This document shows positions 15,104 to 23,779 of a stretch of 34,632 nucleotides of DNA, one piece after another. A program made the position numbers and the translations under genes. Position 1 is the first letter of the stretch. Every line of letters begins with the position of its first letter. The notes beneath the pieces were generated by a model. The model was given only the letters and a program-made list of their open reading frames with translations, ran no database searches and had not been told where the DNA came from. Source of the stretch: Bacteroidales bacterium (lineage in GTDB: Bacteria > Bacteroidota > Bacteroidia > Bacteroidales > GCA-2748055); assembly GCA_029938715.1 (NCBI GenBank), contig JAOZUK010000033.1, positions 1-34,632 on the forward strand, in the 5' to 3' direction.

Positions 15104-17281
15104 GTGCATATTCGAAAAATTATCTCATCTGCTACTATTCTCTCTCTTTTTCTGATTCAAGCTGCCGGCCAGTCAAAGATCAATGCCGTCAAATTTGATA
15201 CTGCTCCCATCATTGATGGGATCATCAGCGAAGAGATCTGGATGAAAGCTAAGCCTGTCACCTCATTTATTCAAAGAGAGCCCCAAAACGGAGAACCATT
15301 CACCCAGAAAACAGAGGCCTATTTTGGTTTTGATCAGCACCACCTCTATATCGCATTTCGTTGTTATGGCGATCCTGACAATATCACTGCCAATGAGCTG
15401 GCCAGGGACGTAAGCCTGGGGAATGATGACCGCATCCAGATCATCCTGGACACCTATATGGATCAACGAAATGGGTACTGGTTTCAGGTGGGCCCAAGGG
15501 GCTCCATTGGAGATGCCATTGTGAGCGAAAATGGGGCTTCCTTTAACAAAGCATGGGATGGGTTGTGGACAGGGAAAGCTCAAATCCATAGTGAAGGGTG
15601 GGATGCAGAACTCGCTATCCCTTTTAAAACGCTGGGATTTGCCAAAGACACGGACCAATGGGGCGTGAAGCTGATCAGGAATTATATGAAAAATCAAGAA
15701 ACAGGTTACTGGCCGGTGGCCAACCTGAACTCTCATAGATTCCAGATATCAGATGCCGGAATACTGGAGGGACTGGAGGGGATCAGTCAGGGTGTGGGCC
15801 TGGATATTGTTCCCTATGGATTGGCAGGGACCGACTATAAAAAGGAGGATGGCAAAGTCACTCCTATGGCCAATGCAGGACTGGAAGCCTATTATAACAT
15901 CACCTCCAACCTGAAAGCCGCCATTACTCTCAATACCGATTTTGCCCAGACAGAGGTAGATGCCCAGGAGATCAATCTAACCAGGTTCAGGCTATTTTAC
16001 CCCGAGAAGCGTGACTTTTTCCTGGATGGAGCCAACTACTTCAATTTCGGGATCAATGGAGACCACGGGAACGCCTATAGCACAAGGCTCATTCCCTTCT
16101 TTTCAAGACGTATCGGGCTCGACTCCACCGGCAACCCCATCCCCGTATTATATGGGGGTAAACTTACAGGACAGGCCGGGAAGTGGAACATTGGGGCCAT
16201 GTATATGAAAGACCAGCGCCAGGAGTGGCAAAACTCGAATTTTGTGGTTTCCAGGATCTCCAGAAACTTTGGTGATCAGTCACAGGTGGGCATGATCTCC
16301 ACCTATGGGAATTCCGTTAAAGATGTCCCCAACTATTTACTGGGGATGGACCTCAGGTTAGGGACCTCAAAATTCAGAGGAGATAAAAACATGGCTTTTA
16401 CCCTTTACGGGCTAAAGTCCTCCACCCAGTTTACAGATCCGGATGTGAAGGATCAGGGCCGGGAGCTAGCCTTCGGGGCTGAATTTGTCTATCCCAACGA
16501 CCTGCTCTATTTCCGACTGGGTCATATGCAGATCCAGGAAAATTTTGCAGCCGGAGTTGGTTTTGTGCCCCGTCCCGGCGTCCGGGAAAGTTATGGTGAG
16601 GTTAAGGTGGGCCCCAGGCCTGAACGCTGGGGGATCATGCAGATCCAGGTAGGAACCGGCATCGATCATATCACTGGTTTCGACAACCGCTTACTTACCC
16701 GTGAGTGGACCGCAACCCCTTTCCTGGTCAGGTTTCTTACTGGTGACCAGGTTGGATGGGAGATGACCTCCTCCTATGAATACCTTTCAGACCCATTCTC
16801 CATTTATGAAGATTATGTGATCCCTGAGGGTGAATACACCTTTTTCTGGCAGAAGGTCTCACTCCATTCCGCCCAGCGGCGTAAACTGTGGGGAACCCTG
16901 GATTACCGGTTTGGGGGCTTTTTTAATGGAAACAGGAATGAAATCAAGTTGAAAGCAGGTTATAAAGTGGTGGTTCCCCTGTTTGTGGGCGGAGAGCTCA
17001 TAAGAAACCATGTAATATTCTCTGAGGACGAAGGTTTTACTGCATACATATACAGGGTGAACCTGAACATTTTATTTAGTCCCGATATCACCCTCTATAA
17101 TTTCGTTCAATACGACAGCCAGTCGACTCGAATGGGTTGGCAATCCAGATTCCAGTGGATCCTGAAGCCAGGTCGCGAAATCTTCCTGGTATGGAACAGC
17201 ATAGCAACCGATCCCTACGAACGGTTTCAGTTGGAAGAGGCTAATGCCCGCCTGAAGGTTAAATTCACCATCAGGTTCTAG
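15104..17281 (+). CDS. CBM9-like / DUF5916 outer-membrane protein
   Basis: 725 residues starting at GTG; no other start exists between the upstream in-frame stop at 15062 and this codon. A signal peptide (about 1-23) is followed by a PF06452 CBM9-like beta-sandwich (about 30-225; FDTAPIIDGIISEEIWMKAKPV, YFGFDQHHLYIAFRCYGDP, GWDAELAIPFKTLGF). The rest is the DUF5916 barrel-like region (INLTRFRLFYPEKRDFFLDGANYFNFG is its hallmark), ending in beta strands and a terminal phenylalanine (LKVKFTIRF) typical of outer-membrane barrels. The function of the family is not established. Context next to the PD40 lipoprotein and glucan operon is suggestive only. Confidence 0.88.
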   Translation: MHIRKIISSATILSLFLIQAAGQSKINAVKFDTAPIIDGIISEEIWMKAKPVTSFIQREPQNGEPFTQKTEAYFGFDQHHLYIAFRCYGDPDNITANELARDVSLGNDDRIQIILDTYMDQRNGYWFQVGPRGSIGDAIVSENGASFNKAWDGLWTGKAQIHSEGWDAELAIPFKTLGFAKDTDQWGVKLIRNYMKNQETGYWPVANLNSHRFQISDAGILEGLEGISQGVGLDIVPYGLAGTDYKKEDGKVTPMANAGLEAYYNITSNLKAAITLNTDFAQTEVDAQEINLTRFRLFYPEKRDFFLDGANYFNFGINGDHGNAYSTRLIPFFSRRIGLDSTGNPIPVLYGGKLTGQAGKWNIGAMYMKDQRQEWQNSNFVVSRISRNFGDQSQVGMISTYGNSVKDVPNYLLGMDLRLGTSKFRGDKNMAFTLYGLKSSTQFTDPDVKDQGRELAFGAEFVYPNDLLYFRLGHMQIQENFAAGVGFVPRPGVRESYGEVKVGPRPERWGIMQIQVGTGIDHITGFDNRLLTREWTATPFLVRFLTGDQVGWEMTSSYEYLSDPFSIYEDYVIPEGEYTFFWQKVSLHSAQRRKLWGTLDYRFGGFFNGNRNEIKLKAGYKVVVPLFVGGELIRNHVIFSEDEGFTAYIYRVNLNILFSPDITLYNFVQYDSQSTRMGWQSRFQWILKPGREIFLVWNSIATDPYERFQLEEANARLKVKFTIRF

Positions 17282-17313
17282 ATCTCCTTTTACTTTATAC
17301 TTGCGTACTTTAT

Positions 17314-17350
17314 ACTACATTATGAGTAGCCCTGCTACTCATAATGTAGT
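17314..17350. terminator. 17-bp perfect inverted repeat at the end of the permease gene
   Basis: ACTACATTATGAGTAGC (17314-17330), CCT loop, then its exact reverse complement (17334-17350). The right arm is the coding end of the minus-strand permease, including its TAG stop; the left arm duplicates it in inverted orientation. It can act as a hairpin for both the DUF5916 and permease transcripts, but neither side has a good T tract. AAGTATA-type direct repeats (TACTTTATAC at 17291 and 17306) flank it on the left. Confidence 0.55.
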
Positions 17351-19794
17351 GCCATTGCCGGATTGATTCTTGCTGCCTTCAGTGAGGTGACTGTCACAGT
17401 TACCATGGCAATAATAATGGCCAGCAGTGCAGCTGAAAGAAATAACAAGGGCTGGAATCCCACATTGTATGGAAAATCTCTGAGCCAGTCCTGCATCATA
17501 AAATAGGCCACCGGCATGGCAATTAAAATGGCAATTGCCACTGCATACCCCACACTTTTTGAGATCACTATAATGATGTTCCTTTCGGTGGCACCCAGAA
17601 CTTTCCTGAGACCAATTTCACGTATTCTCTTTTGGGCATTATAAAGGGTCAATCCAAACAGCCCAAGAGAGGCAATAAAGATGGCCAGGATGGAGAAGAT
17701 CATGGTCACAGCTCCTGTGCGCTTCTCCTCTGCATAATAGGATTCAAGCTCTTCATCAAGGAAAAAATACTGAAGTGGCTGGTCGTCTGTAAATTCGTTC
17801 CAGACCTTATCCATATGAGCCAATCCTGCCTCAAGATTATCCTTGCCGGCTGCAAATCTTACAGTAAGATAGCCAGCCCAGTTCCAATCCTTGTCCTTAA
17901 GAATAACGATCTGCGCCCCCACCTCATGTTTCAAAGTCAGGAAATGGTAGTCGTTCATCACTCCTATAATTCTCATCTCATTCTGCTCTTCATCATCGCC
18001 ACCTTGCATGATGCTCATATTTAACGGATCTTCCAGGTTGTATTTCCTCACTGCAGCCTCGTTTACAAGACATGCTGCAGAGTCGGTGGAAAACTCTTCT
18101 GAGAAATACCTGCTGTCGGGTGTGGCCAATCCAAATTTGTATGTCTCCATAAAGTCCTCATCGGTCCAGAAAGTAAAAAACAAGGCAGCCTCTTCTGGCG
18201 GTCTGCCTTTGATGGCATGAGTATTGTTGTTATTGGGAGATCCCAGATAAGCCGTGGAGTTGGTGGCAGAAAGCACAGCCGAATGGGTTAACAGTTCATC
18301 CTTAAAGGTCTGTATCTCATGACCCCTCCCCAGTGGATGAAGTCGTTCCATGACCACTAGCTGCTCCTTATCAAATCCCAGGTCCTTATTGGTCATATAC
18401 TTGAACTGCCAGTAAATAACCAGCGTTCCTGCAATGATAATGATGGAGATGGAGAACTGAATAATAACCAGTGCATTCCTTAATACTGTGGTTCCGTTTT
18501 TGGCACTGGCATTGCCCTTTAATGCAAATATGGGTTTAAAGGAAGCCAGAATAAACGCAGGATAACTCCCGCTCAGAAGTCCTACAATAACTGCAAGCAC
18601 AATAAATGAGGGGATCATATACCACTTAAATACATCGCTATACACCAGGTTCAGTCCCACCAGGTTATTAAAAGGGGTAAGCAAGACCGTGACCAGCACC
18701 AGGGCGATCACCAGTGAAATCAGGCTCAGGAATACACTCTCAAATAGAAACTGTTTGATTAATTGCCCTCTTCCCGAACCTACAACCTTGCGAAGGCTCA
18801 CTTCCTTGGCTCTGCTCAATGATCTGGCTGTACTCAGGTTCATAAAGTTAATAGAGGCTATCACCAGAACGAAAAAGGCAATGACCCCAAAAATAACCAG
18901 GTAGGTGTGGTTCCCAATGGGCCTGAAACCAATATCACTGGGAACTTCAATTTCACTGTCCAGATGTATGGACAGCAGAGGCTGAGTGTAAACTCCATAT
19001 TTGCCTCCCGCTTCCATAAACTCCTCCGGAGAAACCCCCATAAATTGCTCAAGCTGTGGACGGATGTTCTCCAGCAATGAGGCATTGATCTTATCATCCA
19101 ACTCAGCCTGATCGGCACCGGGCCTTACAAGAATATAGGTCTGCATATGGTTATTGAACCATGCAGTTCGGCGGCTCGATTCATAGGTAGAATAGGAGCA
19201 GATAAAATCGTAATGGAAATGCGAGGTCCTTGGCGCATCCTCAACCACTCCGGTCACTCTGTAAAGGGTAGAATCGTTGTCCATGGCGATGGACTTACCT
19301 ATGGGATCTCCCTCTGGAAAATATTGTGCCAGTTTTGATTCAGAGACCAATATGGTGTTGGGTTCATCAAGGCATGTGGCCGGATCCCCTTCCAGTAGAT
19401 TTATTGTAAACAGGTCGAAGAAGGTTGAATCGGCATACATCAGGTGACCCTCCAGGTATTTGTTGGCCGGATCGACCCACATCAGCCGGTTATTAGCGAA
19501 ATCGAAGCGACAGTAGTTCTCTATTTCAGGAATCTCCTCATGAAACGTTGGTCCGAATATGGGACTGTTCCATGCACCCTTAAACTCCTCGCCGGCCATT
19601 TTACCATTTAAATAGAGCCGGTAAATATCGGCCGACCGTTTGTGAAAACGGTCATAGCTGGTTTCACTGATAATGTACAGTATTATAAAAATGGCACTGG
19701 CCAGTCCAATGGCCAGTCCCGATATATTGATCACATTAAATGCTTTATTCTTGTTAATGCCCCTGATCGTTACCCTGATGAAATTCTTCCACAT
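17335..19794 (-). CDS. MacB/FtsX-type ABC transporter permease, downstream copy
   Basis: 819 residues. An N-terminal helix (about 20-42, INISGLAIGLASAIFIILYII) is followed by a large extracytoplasmic MacB_PCD domain (about 45-285), three FtsX helices (about 290-415), a fourth helix (~435-455), a second extracytoplasmic domain (~460-685) and three C-terminal helices (~690-805, ending GFQPLLFLSAALLAIIIAMVTV). The N-terminal FtsX motif NLSTARSLSRAKEVSLRKVVGS and the C-terminal RIREIGLRKVLGATERN are typical. Such permeases pair with a LolD/MacB-like ATPase for lipoprotein, peptide or antibiotic export; no ATPase gene is in the window. It is 28 bases behind a close paralogue and shares long identical nucleotide tracts with it. 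Confidence 0.92.
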   Translation of the reverse strand: MWKNFIRVTIRGINKNKAFNVINISGLAIGLASAIFIILYIISETSYDRFHKRSADIYRLYLNGKMAGEEFKGAWNSPIFGPTFHEEIPEIENYCRFDFANNRLMWVDPANKYLEGHLMYADSTFFDLFTINLLEGDPATCLDEPNTILVSESKLAQYFPEGDPIGKSIAMDNDSTLYRVTGVVEDAPRTSHFHYDFICSYSTYESSRRTAWFNNHMQTYILVRPGADQAELDDKINASLLENIRPQLEQFMGVSPEEFMEAGGKYGVYTQPLLSIHLDSEIEVPSDIGFRPIGNHTYLVIFGVIAFFVLVIASINFMNLSTARSLSRAKEVSLRKVVGSGRGQLIKQFLFESVFLSLISLVIALVLVTVLLTPFNNLVGLNLVYSDVFKWYMIPSFIVLAVIVGLLSGSYPAFILASFKPIFALKGNASAKNGTTVLRNALVIIQFSISIIIIAGTLVIYWQFKYMTNKDLGFDKEQLVVMERLHPLGRGHEIQTFKDELLTHSAVLSATNSTAYLGSPNNNNTHAIKGRPPEEAALFFTFWTDEDFMETYKFGLATPDSRYFSEEFSTDSAACLVNEAAVRKYNLEDPLNMSIMQGGDDEEQNEMRIIGVMNDYHFLTLKHEVGAQIVILKDKDWNWAGYLTVRFAAGKDNLEAGLAHMDKVWNEFTDDQPLQYFFLDEELESYYAEEKRTGAVTMIFSILAIFIASLGLFGLTLYNAQKRIREIGLRKVLGATERNIIIVISKSVGYAVAIAILIAMPVAYFMMQDWLRDFPYNVGFQPLLFLSAALLAIIIAMVTVTVTSLKAARINPAMALHYE

Positions 19795-19822
19795 AATATT
19801 CTCGTATTTAATGTTATTCTGA

Positions 19823-22276
19823 TTATTCGTAATGCAGGCAGATGGCGGGATTGGTACGGGCTGCCTTTAAGGATGTGATGGTGACTGTAATCATGGCTAT
19901 GATGATGGCCAGCATTGCCGCTATTGCAAAAAGCAGAGGCTGGAATCCCACATTGTATGGAAAATCTCTGAGCCAGTCCTGCATCATAAAGTAGGCCACC
20001 GGCATGGCAATCAGAATCGATATGCCCACCGAGTATACCACGCTTCTGGAGATCACAGCAATGACATTGGTCTCAGTTGCCCCCAGAACTTTCCTGATCC
20101 CGATCTCACGGATGCGTCTCTGGGAGTTGTATAGTGTAAGTCCAAAAAGCCCCAGGGAAGCAATGAATATGGTCAGAAAGGAGAAAATCATGGTGATGGT
20201 ACCTGTCCGTTTCTCTTCTGCATAATAGTTTTCGAGTTCTTCATCCAGGAAAAAGTACTGTAGGGGTTGATCATCGGTAAACTCTTTCCACTTCTTATCC
20301 ATATGATCCAGGGCTGCCTCAATGTTCTGTTTACCCGGTGCTAAACGCATGGTAATGTACCCATGCCATCCTGATGACTCTGGCTTCAGCATAATGATCT
20401 GAGCACCTATCTCATCTTTCAGGCTTGAGAAATGGTGGTCACTGACCACTCCTATGACCCTGAATTCTTTGTCAAAGCCCTGGTCGCTTGGCTCAATGAA
20501 CCTCGTATTCAAGGGGTCTTCCAGCGCATACTTCCTTACAGTTGCTTCGTTAATCAGGCAGGCCGATGAATCGCCGGGAAAGGCTGTGGAAAGAAACCTG
20601 CTTTCGGGTGTCGCCAGGGAGAACTTAAAGGTCTCCATAAAATCCTCATCTGTATTGTAGACAAATAACATGGCACTCTCCTCAATGGGTCTTCCTTTAA
20701 TGGCATATGTGCTGTTGTTATTAGTTGCTCCAAGATAGGCGGTGGAGTTGGTAGCTGTCAGGATGGAAGAATGACTGGTTAATTCATCCTTGAATGTCTG
20801 GATCTGCCCATCCAGGGGATGGAGCCGCTCCATCACGACCAGTTGCTCCTTATCAAAGCCCAGATCCTTGTTGGTCATGTACTTGAATTGCCAGTATATC
20901 ACCAGGGTTCCTACAATAATGATGATCGAGATGGAAAATTGGATAATCACCAGCACATTCCGAAGCACTGTAGTCCCATTCTTCACATTGGCATTTCCTT
21001 TCAGAGCAAAAATGGGTTTAAAGGAGGCCAGTACAAATGAAGGATAGCTGCCGCTCAGAAGTCCTACCAGGATGGCAAGAAGAATAAAGGAGGGGATCAT
21101 GTACCAGCGGAAAATATCTCCCATTTCCAAGTTCAATCCTACCAGGATATTAAAAGGCCTCAGCAGAAGCATAACCAGCATAATCGCGATGACCAGTGAA
21201 ACCAGGCTCAGGAACACGCTTTCAAACAAGAATTGCTTGATCAGTTGTTTCTTGCCAGAGCCTACAACCTTGCGCAGGCTCACCTCCTTGGCCCTGCTCA
21301 AAGACCTGGCGGTACTCAGATTCATAAAGTTAATGGAAGCGATGACCAACACGAAAAAGGCAATCACCCCGAATATGACAAGGTAGGTACGGTTCCCAAT
21401 GGTGCGGTATCCCGCACCGTTGGGAAGATCGATCTCCTGATCCAGGTGAATGTCGAGCAGGGGCTGGGTCATGATGCCATATTTATTCCCGGCTTCTTCA
21501 AACTCTTCCGGTGTGATTCCCATGAACTGTTGCAACTGTCCCCGGATATTCTCCAGCACAGAGGTTCTGATCTTGCTGTTTAACAGATCCTGGTCGGTTC
21601 CGGGCCGGACCAGAATATAAGTCATCATCCAGTTGCTGAACCAGAAGGTGGTCCGGCTTCTTTCGTCGGTAGAATAAGAAATGATAAAATCGTAAACAAA
21701 ATGAGATGTCCTGGGTGCATCCTCTACCACACCAGTGATTCTGAATAGATTGGATTCATTGTCCATGGCAATAGACTTGCCAATGGCATCGCCCTCCGGG
21801 AAATACTGAGCCGCCTTGGACTCGGTTAGCAGTATGGTTTGCGGCTCATCCAGACATGTGGCTGGATCACCCTCCAGGAGTTTGATGGAGAACACCTCGA
21901 AGAATGAGGAGTCGGCCAGCATGATTCGGTCTTCCAGAAATTTATTGTCCGGATCCACCCATACCAGCTGGTTGCTACGAAAATCAAAGCGGCAGAAGTT
22001 CTCTATCTCAGGGATTTCCTCATAAAAGGTGGGACCCGCTACCGGGCTGTTCCAGGCGCCTTTGAACTCTTCCCCGGTCATCTTCCCATCGATATAGAGC
22101 CGGTAAATATCGGCCGAACGCTCATGGAAGCGGTCATAGCTGGTTTCACTGATAATGTACAGTATTATAAAAATGGCACTGGCCAGTCCAATGGCCAGTC
22201 CCGATATATTGATCGCGTTAAAAGTTCTGTTTCTACTTAGGCTTCGCAGGGTGACTCTAAAAAAATTTCTCCACAT
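19823..22276 (-). CDS. MacB/FtsX-type ABC transporter permease, upstream copy
   Basis: 817 residues with the same architecture as its downstream neighbour: N-terminal helix (INISGLAIGLASAIFIILYII, identical), MacB_PCD domain, NLSTARSLSRAKEVSLRKVVGSGKKQL, a second extracytoplasmic domain and RIREIGIRKVLGATETN before the last helices. The two proteins are largely alike along their whole length by eye. The most divergent parts are the extracytoplasmic domains (for example around residues 570-640), where substrate or partner specificity may lie. It is first in the two-gene operon. Upstream are a TGGCAC -24-like element and a 34-bp dyad, suggesting sigma-54 and enhancer-binding-protein control. 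Confidence 0.92.
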   Translation of the reverse strand: MWRNFFRVTLRSLSRNRTFNAINISGLAIGLASAIFIILYIISETSYDRFHERSADIYRLYIDGKMTGEEFKGAWNSPVAGPTFYEEIPEIENFCRFDFRSNQLVWVDPDNKFLEDRIMLADSSFFEVFSIKLLEGDPATCLDEPQTILLTESKAAQYFPEGDAIGKSIAMDNESNLFRITGVVEDAPRTSHFVYDFIISYSTDERSRTTFWFSNWMMTYILVRPGTDQDLLNSKIRTSVLENIRGQLQQFMGITPEEFEEAGNKYGIMTQPLLDIHLDQEIDLPNGAGYRTIGNRTYLVIFGVIAFFVLVIASINFMNLSTARSLSRAKEVSLRKVVGSGKKQLIKQFLFESVFLSLVSLVIAIMLVMLLLRPFNILVGLNLEMGDIFRWYMIPSFILLAILVGLLSGSYPSFVLASFKPIFALKGNANVKNGTTVLRNVLVIIQFSISIIIIVGTLVIYWQFKYMTNKDLGFDKEQLVVMERLHPLDGQIQTFKDELTSHSSILTATNSTAYLGATNNNSTYAIKGRPIEESAMLFVYNTDEDFMETFKFSLATPESRFLSTAFPGDSSACLINEATVRKYALEDPLNTRFIEPSDQGFDKEFRVIGVVSDHHFSSLKDEIGAQIIMLKPESSGWHGYITMRLAPGKQNIEAALDHMDKKWKEFTDDQPLQYFFLDEELENYYAEEKRTGTITMIFSFLTIFIASLGLFGLTLYNSQRRIREIGIRKVLGATETNVIAVISRSVVYSVGISILIAMPVAYFMMQDWLRDFPYNVGFQPLLFAIAAMLAIIIAMITVTITSLKAARTNPAICLHYE

Positions 22277-22300
22277 GAATTTTAGTTTTGTCTTATTTTA

Positions 22301-22315
22301 CCAGAAACTGTGCCA
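22301..22315 (-). promoter_or_regulatory. sigma-54-like promoter for the permease operon (tentative)
   Basis: On the minus strand TGGCAC-AGTTT-CTGG matches the -24 part of TGGCAC-N5-TTGC perfectly, but the -12 part poorly (CTGG; the GC is GG). It would start transcription near 22290, 14 bases before the permease ATG. The upstream dyad at 22373-22406 sits about 100 bp away, where enhancer-binding proteins usually bind. Confidence 0.3.
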
Positions 22316-22372
22316 CACATAGTATATATCTGATTATATGATATTTATCTTGGGCTAAGGTTATATTGTATA

Positions 22373-22406
22373 GTACGATTTCGTACGTGCCTGTACGTAA
22401 TCGTAC
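22373..22406. promoter_or_regulatory. 34-bp near-perfect dyad (GTACGATT... / ...AATCGTAC)
   Basis: The left arm GTACGATTTCGTAC and right arm GTACGTAATCGTAC are inverted repeats with one mismatch and a 6-nt spacer (GTGCCT). Each arm is itself nearly palindromic, so two dimers could bind side by side. It lies between the permease operon (97 bp to its ATG) and the broken reductase gene (71 bp to its ATG) and can serve either. Confidence 0.7.
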
Positions 22407-22476
22407 ACTGGATATTTCAACACTTTTGCCCTATCTTGTGTTATCACTAGGACGATCAATCACTAAAAATGTTACT

Positions 22477-23779
22477 ATGAAGCACCATACAGTTTCCCGC
22501 CGTCAATTTGTAAAACTATCAGCCGCTGCGGCAGCCGGTCTCACCATACTTCCAGGTTTTCGATTTGGTCTGGACCAGCTTCCTGCTCCCGCCAAGAGAA
22601 TGTTTGGAAAGACAGGATTTGAAGTGACCACATTGGGACTGGGCGGGCAGGCCTCCCTGCAGTGGACTCCTGAGGATGTGGATCCGGTTCCTATTATATT
22701 AAAGGCTTTTAAAATGGGGATCAACTATTTCGATACCTCAAACCTGTACGCAGGCAGCCAATTAAATTTTGGAGAGGCATTCCAGCAATTGAATCTTATC
22801 CCGGGTGCACCAGGGTATGATAAAAAGCTGCGTGAATCTGTGTTTCTTACCACAAAAACACACATTCGCTGGGCAAAACCAGGTTTTTCCGATACAGAAG
22901 AAGTGAAAAACTGGACCCAGGGAGAGCATGGAGAAGGGGCCATTGCTGACCTGAAAAGATCCCTCTCGCAGATGTTCGGCGATGGTAAGGGGAACTACCC
23001 CGAAGGAGCCTATGTAAATATGGTGCTTATGCACAGCCTGAATAACACAGATGAAGTAGATGTGCTCTATAAGGGACTGGAAACACCCCTTAATAAAGAG
23101 GACAATTTTGGGACCCTGGTGGCCATGCGCGACTTCAGGGACGGTACAAATCATACCGGATTAAATCCCAAGATGGAAAAACTGATCCGCCATGAAGGTA
23201 TTTGCTGACGGAGCCATGTACAGCAAAGAGTCCAGGTGGTCGGGAACTGCCGAAGATGTGGTTCGTACCGTTGGAACCAAGGAACTTCCCAGCAAACCAC
23301 TGGTTGAATATGCGCTGACCACCCCGGGCATCCATACCGCCATCATAGGGATTGGCCAGATTTCGGAGGATCCCTTGAAGTGCCAGCTGGTGCAGAATTA
23401 CTATGCAGCTCAGATTGACCCCGAAGGGATGAGTAAGGAGAAACGACTTGAACTTGAGGCAAAAACAGGGAGAGTAAAAGATGGTCAGACCAACTGGTTT
23501 CAGCTTCCCCGAACCGGACTAACCCCACCTCACAACTTGAAGATCAACAAGAAGGATAAATTGGAGATCACCTGGGATACTGCCTATGCAGCCGATGCTC
23601 CCCTGTCACATTATGAAATTTTTCAAGGAGATAAAAAGGTGGCTGCGGTTAAACATCATCCCCAGATTACAAAACAACCCTTTACTTTTAATGATCGCCT
23701 TGGAGAAGGGGATTACAGGGTAGTGACTGTGGATAAAGCAGGGAACAGGGCAGAGAGTGGAAGCATTAGCTTTTCTTGA
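22477..23779 (+). pseudogene. aldo/keto reductase broken by an internal deletion and frameshift
   Basis: The 5' part (22477-23208) encodes a Tat-type signal (SRRQFVKLSAAAAAG) and the first half of an aldo/keto reductase barrel with all four catalytic residues: D86 (FDTSNL), Y91, K127 (TTKTH) and H186 (VLMHSL). It then reads KLIRHEGIC and stops. The 3' part (from 23192, overlapping, frame +2) continues MKVFADGAMY, the later barrel (PLVEYALTTPGIHTAIIGIG) and a C-terminal FN3-like domain (PPHNLKINKKDKLEITW...). In intact relatives about 55-60 residues separate these segments (recollection), so a middle section is gone and the frame is shifted. The join lies in CCATGAAGGT, consistent with microhomology-mediated deletion. 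A misassembly is the alternative. Confidence 0.75.

Noticed and set aside
17387-17397. GTGACTGTCAC, resembling a Crp-type operator
   Set aside because: The spacer between half-sites is one base instead of the four (N6 within TGTGA-N6-TCACA) of the real set, and it lies inside a coding region far from a promoter.
23192-23779. A separate gene starting at MKVFADGAMY
   Set aside because: This frame begins mid-barrel of an aldo/keto reductase, and its ATG is the internal methionine of the AMKVF strand; it is the 3' half of the broken gene, not an independent gene.
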